Positions 27,912 through 36,965 of a stretch of 64,000 nt of DNA are shown here, one piece after another. Under the pieces are notes generated by a model that worked only from the letters and a program-made list of their open reading frames with translations, searched no databases and had not been told where the DNA came from. The stretch is from Ktedonospora formicarum. Its GTDB lineage: Bacteria > Chloroflexota > Ktedonobacteria > Ktedonobacterales > Ktedonobacteraceae. The DNA is taken from NCBI RefSeq assembly GCF_016587355.1, contig NZ_BNJF01000001.1:1922001-1986000 (forward strand), given 5' to 3'. Numbering within the stretch: the stretch's first letter is position 1; the number at the start of each line of letters is the position of its first letter. Made by a program: the position numbers and the translations under genes.

Positions 27912-29108
27912 TCAAGGAGTAGCCTGATTGTCTCGTGTGTTATCGCCTCCTTGAGGGGGCATCTCTGGCGGTAGCACTAACAATGTGGGGCCATCAGGAT
28001 TATCAACCAGCATGGTTCTTACCATCCAGGCAGGGCTCTCAGAGCTCTGCTGAATACTATTCACATGCCCCATCGTCTGATAGATGCGTTGCACACTAAA
28101 TTCGCTGAGTTGCACAGCTATCTGACCAAGGATCTCCTGAGTGACGCCATCGCGCTGATCGCCTTGAATCCAGAAGATGACACCATCGTGTTCGTATATT
28201 AACTCTAGTTGGCCGTTGTGTACCCATTCATGAGTGCGATTATTGAGGTTATAGACCCATTGACCGTCAACAGTGATAGCAGCCTGTCCATCAGGTCCAA
28301 TACGTAATGCATGAGCGGAGCCAAGCGAGACGTTCTGGATCACTTTCACGCGTGGCTTAAACTCCCAGATAGTAATCTTACCAGTACCATGAGGCTTCAA
28401 ACCAGGGGCGGAGTAATTACTCACAAGTTGCAGGATCGGACCATCGGTCCAGAACATCCCCTGGTTTTGAATCAGGTAGGCATCCTCCATGGTAAAGTTG
28501 GTGGGAAGGTAACTCGGCCAGTAGAAAGGAAATTGAAGCCGAGAGGCTGTATCAAATAAACTAATTTGTTTGGTAGCATTCTCAGCTTTTGCCCTCATCT
28601 GTTGTTGAGGCGCTCGCACAGAATCTAACGCATCTGGAAGCGTACGAGTCTCCACTACACCTGTGTGCGGTCCAGCAAGCAGGTAGGTCATGCCAGAGGC
28701 AAAGGCATTACTCGTCGCGACCATTGTAGCCAGCATAAATATGAAGCAGGACGAGGCTACAGCGATAGATGTACGTTGGATAGGCCAGAGTTGCGCAAAC
28801 CATTGCCAGAGCGAAAAGCGAAAAAGTTGGCGATGCAAGTGCAGGTGCCGAAAGACACGAGCATACGTCCGTTGCTCAAAACCTTGAGACACCGGTCGAA
28901 ACTGAGCATTCTCTGCATCGAGCAGCGTCTGCACAAAGTAAGGGGGAAGTTCTTCATCAGCGGGTGAGAAGAGGCCCTGTAACTCATGTGCGAACGCCAG
29001 ATCATCTTCAGAGAAGTCATCTGGTAAAAGACCTTCGTTACTCAAGCTGCGAGCAGAAGGATCTTCATCAGGATCTTGCAAGCACCCATCAAATTCGCTC
29101 GTACTCAT
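27912..29108 (-). CDS. Membrane-anchored putative anti-sigma factor
   Basis: 398 residues. A cytoplasmic N-terminal region of about 130 residues contains acidic and helical segments (DDFSEDDLAFAHELQGLFSP). One membrane segment follows (about 134-158, IAVASSCFIFMLATMVATSN), then an external domain with LQFPFYWPSYLPTNFTMEDA and repeated beta strands, resembling DUF4367-like sensor domains. No HxxxCxxC zinc motif is visible, so it is not a standard ZAS anti-sigma. The ATG at 29108 has AAGGAG 7 nt upstream and lies inside the last codons of the sigma gene, so translation is coupled. The anti-sigma role is inferred from layout and topology, not from a known domain. Confidence 0.7.
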   Translation of the reverse strand: MSTSEFDGCLQDPDEDPSARSLSNEGLLPDDFSEDDLAFAHELQGLFSPADEELPPYFVQTLLDAENAQFRPVSQGFEQRTYARVFRHLHLHRQLFRFSLWQWFAQLWPIQRTSIAVASSCFIFMLATMVATSNAFASGMTYLLAGPHTGVVETRTLPDALDSVRAPQQQMRAKAENATKQISLFDTASRLQFPFYWPSYLPTNFTMEDAYLIQNQGMFWTDGPILQLVSNYSAPGLKPHGTGKITIWEFKPRVKVIQNVSLGSAHALRIGPDGQAAITVDGQWVYNLNNRTHEWVHNGQLELIYEHDGVIFWIQGDQRDGVTQEILGQIAVQLSEFSVQRIYQTMGHVNSIQQSSESPAWMVRTMLVDNPDGPTLLVLPPEMPPQGGDNTRDNQATP

Positions 29109-29754
29109 GCGCGTGCTCCTTGAGCGTCTCGCGTAAACTCTTTCTTGCCCTCCACAGACGAGTATCAACAGCGTGACGAGTCAACCCCGTCTTCTTCGCC
29201 AACTCCTCCGTGCTGGCAAACTTGAAGTAACGCTGATAGATCAGATAGCGGTCTAGTTCGGGCAGCGTTGCCAAGGCGAGCCGCAGTTCCTCGCGTCTCT
29301 CGCTTTGTTCCAAAAGATTTTCCATACTGGCTTCGGGATGAGGAGGCAGAGCGACACGGCTCTCGGACTCATACCCCCAGCCAGAGAATTTGCGACTCCC
29401 GCCCCCCTCTGCCGATCCCCATTGACGAGTTTCATCAGCGGATTGCAGAGTATGCGTTTGTCGACGACACAACTGGCGTCGGCGATCCAAAGCAATGTAT
29501 TTGGCTCGCATAGTCAGCCAGGTGCGCAATGTACCTCGGCTAGAATCAAATGTATCGATTTCCTGCCAAACAGCGATAAACAGGTCATTGACACATTCTT
29601 CCGCATCCTGGGCTACCCCGATACCATCGAGGACTACCCGGATAAAATAAAACACTTCGCGAGAATAACGGGTGATAAGGGTTTCTAGCGCTTCCGGGTC
29701 GCGGTCATGCAACCGTCGCGCAAGGTCATCATCTGACCAATCATGTCGCACCAT
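29089..29754 (-). CDS. ECF-type RNA polymerase sigma factor
   Basis: 221 residues. Region 2: YSREVFYFIRVVL, the DAEECVNDLFIAVWQEIDTF core helix and TLRTWLTMRAKYIALDRRR. Region 4: LPELDRYLIYQRYFKFAST, then EELAKKTGLTRHAVDTRLWR, the -35 recognition helix. Between them is an unusually long (about 60 residues) Gly/Ser/Glu-rich linker. The ATG at 29754 has AAGGAG 5 nt upstream; the frame extends 24 residues further without a site. The 3' end overlaps the anti-sigma start by 20 nt. The operon sigma/anti-sigma/binding protein suggests a surface signal that releases the sigma factor. Confidence 0.9.
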   Translation of the reverse strand: MVRHDWSDDDLARRLHDRDPEALETLITRYSREVFYFIRVVLDGIGVAQDAEECVNDLFIAVWQEIDTFDSSRGTLRTWLTMRAKYIALDRRRQLCRRQTHTLQSADETRQWGSAEGGGSRKFSGWGYESESRVALPPHPEASMENLLEQSERREELRLALATLPELDRYLIYQRYFKFASTEELAKKTGLTRHAVDTRLWRARKSLRETLKEHAHEYERI

Positions 29755-30138
29755 CTTTGCTCCTTGCAGACCTGTGTCTATCTCCTTACTTACAGGCAAG
29801 CTTGAGCACCGCTGTTGGATCTCCAAGCCGGAAACTCACCTAGAGGAAAGTAATGAGATACACTGATCAATGGTACACCCCATCATAAGAGAGTTATCCC
29901 CCTTAAAGGATATACGCCTCCCCAGGGGAAGCATCTCTCATAATTTTGGGGCTTTTTACCATTTTGCGCAAAACATAGGTAAATGTCAAGCTATTTAACG
30001 ACGAATTACGAAATTTACGCACTCTTATTCACCAATTCTAAGGAAGAGCTTCTTTACCAAGCAGACGTATAGGCAGATCAAGTTTTCCATGTTATAATGC
30101 CGTCACAATGGCATCTTCTTCTCATGGAGGGCAGTAAT
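29755..30138 (+). promoter_or_regulatory. Divergent control region with an extended -10 promoter (30090-30098)
   Basis: The 384-bp gap between the divergent sigma and DUF1028 genes holds TGTTATAAT, an extended -10 element for the plus-strand gene; no good -35 is present. Transcription from it would start near 30105, downstream of a possible ATG at 30097, which supports the later start at 30139. Promoter elements for the sigma gene are not clear. Confidence 0.5.
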
Positions 30139-31008
30139 ATGACCTACTCAATAGTCGCGCGGGACCTCACACGTGGGGAAATTGGCATAGCGGTACAATC
30201 CAAATTTCTTTCAGTGGGCGCGGTCGTCCCCTGGGCCAAAGCAGGAGTAGGAGCGATAGCGACCCAGGCGCTCGCCAATACAAGCTATGGGCCTCGGGGA
30301 TTGGAGCATCTCGCCGCCGGGCATTCAGCCGAAGAGACATTAGACTATTTGCTCGCGCACGATGAGGGGCAGGCAGACCGGCAAGTAGGAATCATTGGGC
30401 TCACAGGCAAGCCGACAACCTTTACTGGTAAGCGTTGCTTCAATTGGGCTGGCGGACTCGTTGGGGAGCATTACGCCTGTCAGGGAAATATCCTGGTCAG
30501 CGGAGACACTGTTCAAACCATGGCACACACTTTTGAGGGGACGCAGGGATTACTCTGTGATCGTTTACTGGCGGCTCTGGCAGCGGGACAGGCAGCAGGA
30601 GGAGATGGCAGAGGTCAACAATCGGCGGCCCTCCTGGTCGTCAAGGAACATGGTGGCTACGGTGGCTATACAGACCGCTTTATTGATCTCAGGGTCGACG
30701 ACCATCAAACTCCCATTGAAGAGCTTAAGCGACTCCTCGAACTCCACAAGCTCTATCTCTTTCCTCCCAATCCTGAAGACATTCTTACAATCGATACCTC
30801 CCTGGCATATGAACTTCAGCAGCTACTCACCATCACAGGCGACTACCATAACACACCCAGCAAGCACTACGACGAGACAACACGTGAAGCCTTCCGCGCC
30901 TTTAGTGGACGTGAGAACCTGGAAGAGCGTTGGTTTGAAGACAAGCGCCTCGACACAGTTGTGCTCAACTTTCTTCGCCAGAAGGTACAGGAACAAAGCG
31001 CATCTTAG
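30139..31008 (+). CDS. DUF1028 (Ntn-hydrolase-like) family protein
   Basis: 289 residues. The N-terminal 200 residues are DUF1028: MTYSIVARDLTRGEIGIAVQ, KAGVGAIATQALANTSYGP, ERQVG-like DRQVGIIGL, the CQGNILVSG turn and DGRGQQSAALLVVKEHGGYG. The C-terminal part (LLELHKLYLFPPNPEDILTI onward) is the extra domain often attached in this family. The start at 30139 follows GGAGG by 8 nt. Structures place DUF1028 in the Ntn-hydrolase fold, and members often sit near peptidases, but no reaction is established. The NUDIX gene lies 35 bp downstream and is probably co-transcribed. Confidence 0.87.
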   Translation: MTYSIVARDLTRGEIGIAVQSKFLSVGAVVPWAKAGVGAIATQALANTSYGPRGLEHLAAGHSAEETLDYLLAHDEGQADRQVGIIGLTGKPTTFTGKRCFNWAGGLVGEHYACQGNILVSGDTVQTMAHTFEGTQGLLCDRLLAALAAGQAAGGDGRGQQSAALLVVKEHGGYGGYTDRFIDLRVDDHQTPIEELKRLLELHKLYLFPPNPEDILTIDTSLAYELQQLLTITGDYHNTPSKHYDETTREAFRAFSGRENLEERWFEDKRLDTVVLNFLRQKVQEQSAS

Positions 31009-31043
31009 ATAGAAAATAAAGCCTGATCTTCGAGGAAGCTAGC

Positions 31044-31481
31044 ATGTTCCGAACACGATATACCATGCCGATCGCGGTCCACCTCTTGCTATTACGAGAT
31101 AACGAAATTCTGCTTCTTAGACGCAACAATACTGGCTATGAAGATGGAAACTATAGCGTTATCGCAGGGCATGTAGAGAAGGGCGAAGAAGTGATGCAAG
31201 CCATGGCGCGCGAAGCATATGAGGAAGCGAATATCGATATCACACGCGAAAACTTGAAGGTCGTGGGGATCATGCATCGCAAGACAAAAAGCGAACGCAT
31301 CGATTTCTTTCTTACAGCAAGAGAGTGGCAAGGGGAGCTACGCAACAAAGAGCCCCATAAATGCGATGAGTTGGCCTGGTATCCACTTCAAAACCTGCCA
31401 GAAAATACCATTCCCTACGTCCGCCAGGCAATAGAGAACTTTCAGGCAGGAAAATGGTTCGATAGCTTTGGTTGGTCCTGA
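31044..31481 (+). CDS. NUDIX hydrolase
   Basis: 145 residues. The Nudix box is clear: GHVEKGEEVMQAMAREAYEE (about residues 38-57), followed by ANI where the consensus has xGU; the metal-binding REAYEE glutamates are intact. Such enzymes hydrolyse nucleoside diphosphates linked to another group. Fold elements VHLLLLRDNEILLLRRNN and the acceptor region CDELAWYPLQNLP are typical of small MutT-like members. GAGG lies 8 nt before the ATG. It ends at a bidirectional terminator. Substrate cannot be read from sequence. Confidence 0.9.
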   Translation: MFRTRYTMPIAVHLLLLRDNEILLLRRNNTGYEDGNYSVIAGHVEKGEEVMQAMAREAYEEANIDITRENLKVVGIMHRKTKSERIDFFLTAREWQGELRNKEPHKCDELAWYPLQNLPENTIPYVRQAIENFQAGKWFDSFGWS

Positions 31482-31510
31482 ACGCTCTAGCTGACGTCTC
31501 AGTCCGAAAC

Positions 31511-31556
31511 GAAAAGCCAGCCCGAAGATTTTTACATACCCTCGGGCTGGCTTTTC
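31511..31556. terminator. Bidirectional terminator between NUDIX and oxidoreductase genes
   Basis: 15-bp perfect stem GAAAAGCCAGCCCGA/TCGGGCTGGCTTTTC with a 16-nt loop between convergent genes. The arm ends give AAAA and TTTT tracts for either direction. Confidence 0.85.
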
Positions 31557-31567
31557 AATATGCCTTC

Positions 31568-33373
31568 TTAGACGTTGAGCATAGGAATCTTCGAGACGCT
31601 CCAGCGGCTATTGGGGCTGGATACCTCGAACTGAATCATGCTGATGGCATCTGTTGGGCAGCGAACGACACAGAGACCGCAGCGGATGCACTTCTCCTCG
31701 TCGATAATCATGTCCGCGCCACCTTCCCAGGAAGCTGTCCCCTGATGCATGGGATCGCCCTTCACCACGCGCGAGAGGCCCTCCATGCTGATGCAGTCAT
31801 AGGGGCAAATGTCGACACAGCCAGAGCACAGAATACAGATTGAAGGGTCAATCATGATATTCAGCTGGCACTGCAAGCAACGTCGGGCCTGGACAACCGC
31901 TTCCTGTGGCGAATAGCCCGTCTCAGTCTCACGAGTATGGCTGTAGCGCTCGCTTAGAGGCAGCGAAGGAATGAGCTGGTGTGGGATCGACTCGTAGTTG
32001 TCAACCATACCGCGACGATAATCAGGTAGCTCAATTTCTTCGGCTGGCTGCGCGGGAAGATCCTGACCACCGAGATAGCGGTTAATCGCACCAGCGGCAT
32101 CGCGACCATCACCAATGGCTGAGATCAGGTTACGAGCGCCCTGAGTATAGTCACCACCAGCGAACAAACCAGGATGGCTTGTCATCCAGGTATCGACATC
32201 AATCAGTGGCACACCCCACTTGTTCACTTCCAAGCCCAACTCTTCGGTTTGAAGCCAGGTAGTATCACTATACTGACCAAAGCAAGGGACCACAGAGTCC
32301 ACTTTAATTTCAAACTCGGTACCAGGGATAGGAGCTGGACGACGGCGACCGCTGGCATCAGGATCACCTAGCTTATTGCGCACGAAGCGCACACCGCTCG
32401 CGTGAATGCCATCCTCCGAAAGTATCTCGGTCTGTGAAACCAGATACTGGAACTCCACACCCTCAATCTTGGCCTCATCGACCTCATACTCATCGGCTGG
32501 CATCTCTTCCTCGGACCGACGGTACATTACGTATACCTTCTCGGCGCCAAAGCGAATCGCGGTACGGCAGCAGTCCATAGCAGTGAAGCCCGCTCCAATG
32601 ATCGCCACGCGCTTACCAATAAAGGCTGGCTCGCCAAAGTTGGTCTTATCGAGTAGACGAATGCCATCTTCGACGCCAAACAGATCCGCGCCCTTAACAA
32701 CCTTATTATCGGGACCAGTCATAGGATTCGGAATGTAGCAGCCCGCACCAACAAAGACTGCGTCATACTCCTTGAGCAGGTCTGTCAATTGCACATCACG
32801 ACCGACACGCGTGTTATACTTCATTTCAACGCCAATGTCAGCCATGTACTCATCAGTCTCCTCATGTGTAACATCACGAGGGAGACGCCAGACTGGAATA
32901 CCATTGATCATCACGCCACCGGCCACCGGATACTGCTCATACAAGGTGACAGGGTAGCCCATTTCGCGCAGATCACGCGCGCAAGCCAAACCAGCGGAGC
33001 CCGCGCCTACAACCGCGACCTTCTTATCCTTTGTCACTGGCGGGCGCTCAGCATGGTGACGATACTCACGATGGTCGGCAGCGGCACGCTTCAGCCAACA
33101 AATGGCAATGGGCTTACCATCAACCTTATTGCGGCGGCACACTGGCTCACATGGGCGTGCGCAGGTGCGTCCCAAGACACCTGGGACGATGTTCGCTCGA
33201 CGATTGAGCAAATACGCCTCATCGAAACGAGCCTGGGAAATGAGACCAATGTAGGTAGCCACGTCGGTATGTGCCGGACAGCCCACCTGACAAGGGATAT
33301 TTGTTTGATACCAGTCAGGGGTGGTGACCACAGATTGGTATCGAGGTTCCAATTCACTATCGGGATCAAGCAT
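31568..33373 (-). CDS. GltD-like FAD/NAD(P) oxidoreductase with C-terminal 2[4Fe-4S] ferredoxin domain
   Basis: 601 residues. N-terminal Fe-S region of the glutamate-synthase-small-subunit type (CQVGCPAHTDVATYIGLI, then RTCARPCEPVCRR). The FAD site is VAVVGAGSAGLACARDLREM, and the NAD(P) site is VAIIGAGFTAMDCCRTAIRF. The GGDYTQGARNLISAIGDGRD motif closes the flavin domain. The C-terminal 80 residues carry two four-cysteine clusters: ICILCSGCVDICPYDCI and KCIRCGLCVVRCPTDAI. The family moves electrons between NAD(P)H and a partner, such as glutamate synthase or a ferredoxin-linked enzyme; no gltB lies nearby. AGGAAAGGA precedes the ATG. It is monocistronic here. Confidence 0.9.
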   Translation of the reverse strand: MLDPDSELEPRYQSVVTTPDWYQTNIPCQVGCPAHTDVATYIGLISQARFDEAYLLNRRANIVPGVLGRTCARPCEPVCRRNKVDGKPIAICWLKRAAADHREYRHHAERPPVTKDKKVAVVGAGSAGLACARDLREMGYPVTLYEQYPVAGGVMINGIPVWRLPRDVTHEETDEYMADIGVEMKYNTRVGRDVQLTDLLKEYDAVFVGAGCYIPNPMTGPDNKVVKGADLFGVEDGIRLLDKTNFGEPAFIGKRVAIIGAGFTAMDCCRTAIRFGAEKVYVMYRRSEEEMPADEYEVDEAKIEGVEFQYLVSQTEILSEDGIHASGVRFVRNKLGDPDASGRRRPAPIPGTEFEIKVDSVVPCFGQYSDTTWLQTEELGLEVNKWGVPLIDVDTWMTSHPGLFAGGDYTQGARNLISAIGDGRDAAGAINRYLGGQDLPAQPAEEIELPDYRRGMVDNYESIPHQLIPSLPLSERYSHTRETETGYSPQEAVVQARRCLQCQLNIMIDPSICILCSGCVDICPYDCISMEGLSRVVKGDPMHQGTASWEGGADMIIDEEKCIRCGLCVVRCPTDAISMIQFEVSSPNSRWSVSKIPMLNV

Positions 33374-33513
33374 TTCAAGGTCCTTTCCTGAGCATCCTGT
33401 AAGCTAGACCATGCTCAAATTGAGTAGGGGCTAGTACAAGGGGCAGGGGAGACAGTATCGGCTTACGCCACGACGGGCGGCCTGTTCCAAGTTTTTAGAT
33501 TTAGTCCTTATTA

Positions 33514-33580
33514 GAAAACCTGAGCGTGCCAACGCTAGCCGCGACAGCAGCGCCGTGCCCTCGTATGAGGGTTGGTTTTC
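33514..33580. repeat. Palindromic repeat, copy A
   Basis: Starts GAAAACCTGAGCG and ends GGTTGGTTTTC; the ends are inverted (GAAAACC/GGTTTTC). An internal mini-hairpin CCCTC GTAT GAGGG is present. It is followed by GCATAAGACCTT, also found after copy C. Confidence 0.7.
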
Positions 33581-33655
33581 GCATAAGACCTTAGATATGC
33601 TTCCAGCACCAGACCAGTGCTTGCGGCGGTATATAATTGCTACTGAAAAATTCTC

Positions 33656-33741
33656 GAAAACCTGAGCGCGCCAGCACTCGCCACGCCAATGAGGACATCG
33701 TGCTCCCGGATGGGGGCATCCCCAAATGGGGGTAGGTTTTC
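33656..33741. repeat. Palindromic repeat, copy B
   Basis: Starts GAAAACCTGAGCGCGCCAGC and then ACTCGCCACGCCAATGA, and ends TAGGTTTTC. It shares the first 30-odd bases with copy C and has extra internal G/C-rich hairpin sequence. Confidence 0.7.
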
Positions 33742-34042
33742 ACTTGATACATTAACGTGCGTAATTAAGCGCACTGAAAGGATACTTTTCTTCGTAAGAT
33801 TATAGCATAAGGAGACAATTACGAACAAGCAGAGGCGAGCCGACGCGCTCCCATGCGGACCCCAGGCAGAATATGTTTCAGCGCCAAAAGAATGTCTCTT
33901 ACCATAGGAGCACCTCACCGGAGACCAACACCACAAACCAGAGCAGAAACGCGAAGAGATCGGGAAATACCAACCTTACTAAGCCACTTGCGACCAATTT
34001 AGGATATACTCAACGCAGAGAAACTATTATTTCCTTATTATG

Positions 34043-34090
34043 AAAACCTGAGCGCGTGAGCACTCGCCACGCCAATGACAGAGGTTTTCA
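34043..34090. repeat. Palindromic repeat, copy C
   Basis: The shortest copy (48 bp): GAAAACCTGAGCGCGTGAGC at the start, CACGCCAATGA in the middle and AGGTTTTC at the end, followed by ACATAAGACCTT. It lies immediately upstream of the urocanase ribosome site, so it would be in the mRNA leader. Confidence 0.7.
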
Positions 34091-34126
34091 CATAAGACCT
34101 TTGCGCAAGAGGAAAGGAAAACTCAC

Positions 34127-35805
34127 ATGCCAGAAGCTTATATGCCAGGCATAGCAGGCCCACGACCAGTACGCGCACCACGCGGCAACACCCTCTCATG
34201 TAAGGGATGGCAGCAAGAGGCCGCCCTACGCATGCTCATGAATAATCTCGATCCCGAAGTAGCCGAGCGACCAGATGACCTGGTTGTCTATGGAGGCTCC
34301 GGACGCGCAGCACGTTCCTGGGCAGCCTTCGATGCCATCGTGCGCTCGTTGCGGGAACTCGACGATGATGAAACGCTCCTGGTCCAGTCTGGCAAGCCAG
34401 TAGGCATCTTCCGCACACATAAAGACGCACCCCGAGTCCTCATAGCGAATTCCAACCTCGTCCCTCACTGGGGCAACTGGGACGAATTCCGCCGCCTGGA
34501 AGCTCAGGGATTGACCATGTATGGACAGATGACTGCAGGCTCCTGGATCTATATTGGCTCACAGGGAATAGTTCAGGGAACCTATGAAACCTTCGCGGAA
34601 GCCGCACGCCAGCATTTTGGTGGCACACTCAAAGGCCGCTTTATCCTCACTGCGGGACTGGGTGGCATGGGTGGGGCCCAACCACTGGCGGTTACCATGA
34701 ATGAGGGAGTTTGCCTGGCGGTCGAGCCTGATACGTCTCGCATCCAGCGCCGTCTGGATACAGGCTATTGTGACGAAATAGCCACCACCCTTGATGAAGC
34801 CCTCAACCAAATACGCGAAGCCTGCTCACAGGGTCAGGCGCTCTCTATTGGCCTGGTTGGTAACGCGGCAGAGATCTATCCCGAGTTGGTGAGGCGTGGC
34901 ATCATTCCCGATATGGTCACGGACCAGACCTCAGCGCATGACGCGCTCAATGGTTACATCCCTGCGGGCTTGAGCATCGAAGCAGCCAACGACTTACGTG
35001 CTCGCGATCCACAAGAGTATATAAAGCGTTCAATGGCCTCTATGGTAGAGCACGTACAAGCAATGCTAGCCATGCAGAAGCAAGGCGCAGTCGTCTTTGA
35101 TTACGGCAACAATCTGCGTGGGCAAGCTCTAGCGGCAGGTGAGCAGCACGCACTCGACTTCCCAGGTTTCGTTCCAGCGTACATTCGCCCCTCTTCTGTG
35201 AAGGACGAGGGCCATTCCGCTGGGTGGCGCTCTCTGGTGACCCCGAGGATATCTACCGCACAGATGAAGCGCTGCTCAAGCTCTTCCCCGAGAATCAGGC
35301 TCTCAAACGCTGGATTACCCTGGCTCAACAGAAGATCCACTTCCAGGGGCTCCCGGCGCGTATCTGCTGGCTTGGCTATGGCGAACGGGACAAAGCGGGC
35401 CTGGCCTTCAATGAGCTAGTAGCACAGGGAATTGTAAAAGCGCCCATCGTCATTGGGCGCGATCATCTTGATAGCGGCTCCGTCGCGTCACCTTATCGCG
35501 AAACCGAGGCTATGAAAGATGGGAGTGATGCTATCGCCGATTGGCCGCTTCTAAACGCCCTACTCAACACCGCTTCTGGCGCGACCTGGGTCTCACTTCA
35601 TCATGGAGGTGGCGTCGGCATTGGCTACTCAATGCACGCGGGACAGGTAATCGTGGCTGATGGGACACCAGAGGCGGCGGAGCGCCTGAAACGCGTCCTG
35701 ACCAATGATCCAGGAACAGGCGTTATGCGCCACGTCGACGCAGGCTATGACGAGGCCATCGCGTGCGCACGCGACCGGAATGTACAAATCCCAATGCTTG
35801 ATTAG
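34127..35805 (+). pseudogene. hutU: Urocanate hydratase, broken by one single-base frameshift
   Basis: Urocanase converts urocanate to imidazolone propionate in histidine breakdown, with NAD as electrophile. The first frame covers residues 1-355 ([53 protein letters not shown]). At the C4 run 35188-35191 it shifts; the next frame resumes with [20 protein letters not shown] and carries the catalytic-cysteine motif [12 protein letters not shown] and [18 protein letters not shown]. One added C restores [13 protein letters not shown] and a normal protein of 559 residues. No other hut gene is in the window. The clean break at a homopolymer suggests a sequencing undercall; true inactivation is the alternative. 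Confidence 0.92.
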
Positions 35806-35836
35806 CGTTCAGACGCGATCTAGCAGGCATCCAAGC

Positions 35837-35870
35837 AAGGGCATGCCAGTAGAAAAATCTGGCATGCCTT
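35837..35870 (+). terminator. Terminator after hutU
   Basis: Stem GCATGCCAG/CTGGCATGC extended by AAG/CTT, loop of about 9 nt, followed by TTGAG, 32 bp after the hutU stop. Its T-tract is weak. The convergent membrane-protein gene ends 27 bp further on. Confidence 0.6.
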
Positions 35871-35896
35871 TGAGAAACGGACTGCAAGTCTCTACC

Positions 35897-36680
35897 TCAT
35901 CGTGCTTGTACCACATTATCAATCTTCCACTGATTATCAGCTCCCTTCTTCAAACGCACCATATCGCTATTAATCCCTTGGGAGTTATGCACCAGTTTGA
36001 GGTTTGCGTGTGGAGATTGGCTATTTTCATCTGCACTGCCATGAGTGCACGATACCACGCGATCTTGCGCTAGAAGCACAATGAAACGTGAACGAGGCAG
36101 TCTAAGCTGGAGGTTGGGTGAGAACTGCTCATAGGCCAGTGGATAGTTCTCCTGAACAAGCGCACTACAAAAGGTATCCAGCGTCTTCGTTGGAGTAGGA
36201 CGATTCAGGTATGAATACACCTGAAAGATTGATATAGGAATGGCAATAAGGAGAAGGGCAGCGATTCCTACAGCTAACCAGAACAGGCCGGGGTTGCGTG
36301 TCCAAAGGTGTCCCTGCTCAGGAGACGAAGGTGCCGCATACTCATTAGGCGTTGTGGTCGGCTCAAACCATGGGCGAGGCTCATTAGGGCCCGCTTGAGG
36401 GGCTTCATACGCTTGAGAGGATGAATACGGTGGCGGCGCTGAAAACGAACCGGGCACATAAGCCCCTCACCACCAGGCTCCTCACGAATCTTCCCCCAGG
36501 CGGATATACTGATGGAGGAATAGGGGTCTCGGGAGGGGCGGGAGCAATAGCATACTGATCTTCAGAATGCAATGGCGGCGAGAGTGCGTCATGGTGCGAA
36601 ACATTGTATTGGTCGTTATGTCCAGGCGGAATAGGCGAATGCGAATTGTGGAGTTGATCCTTAGGATCTTGATCTTTCAT
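35897..36680 (-). pseudogene. Pro-rich single-pass membrane protein with external NTF2-like domain, one frameshift
   Basis: The start at 36680 (MKDQDPKDQLHNS) has AAGGAG 6 nt upstream. The first frame is a His/Pro/Asn-rich disordered tail (about 70 residues) and loses frame at the C4 run 36463-36466. The second frame continues the Pro/Tyr/Gln-rich tail (FSAPPPYSSSQAYEAPQAGP), one membrane helix (LFWLAVGIAALLLIAIPISI) and an external domain with LDTFCSALVQENYPLAYEQF and WKIDNV, resembling DUF4878/NTF2-like lipoprotein domains. One added base joins both frames into about 261 residues. Several genes in this window share this plan (disordered tail, helix, external domain). Function unknown. Confidence 0.75.
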
Positions 36681-36965
36681 GGTAAACTCCTTGCATGGCT
36701 CCCCGAAAAAACAACAACCTCCAGAGCGGGCTGCTAATAAGCCGAGCAAAATGATACATACACACATATGACCATAATGTACCTACGCTGAAGTAGTCTG
36801 ATATTTTCAGTGTAAGCGTAAATCCAAAGACTTGCCACCGGAGGCAAAAGCAGGCATACTGAGGGCAGCAAAACCGATATTCACAAAGCACATTAATATT
36901 AAGGCTAGGATAAAGGGTAACAGGTAGCGTGAGAAGATTTTGTATACAGCCAGGAGGAGCAGCCA

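Larger units (their letters stand above)
33374..34126. other. 753-bp gene-free region carrying three palindromic repeats
   Basis: Between the divergent oxidoreductase and urocanase genes there is no credible frame. It contains three copies of one repeat (annotated separately), with the last copy 36 bp before the urocanase start. An AT-rich patch around 33780-33830 may hold promoter elements, but I could not fix any. Confidence 0.5.

Noticed and set aside
33374..34126. CRISPR array
   Set aside because: Three unequal palindromic copies at irregular spacing, no uniform spacers and no cas genes.
35224..35805. Separate short urocanase-like gene
   Set aside because: It is the 3' part of hutU after a one-base frameshift.
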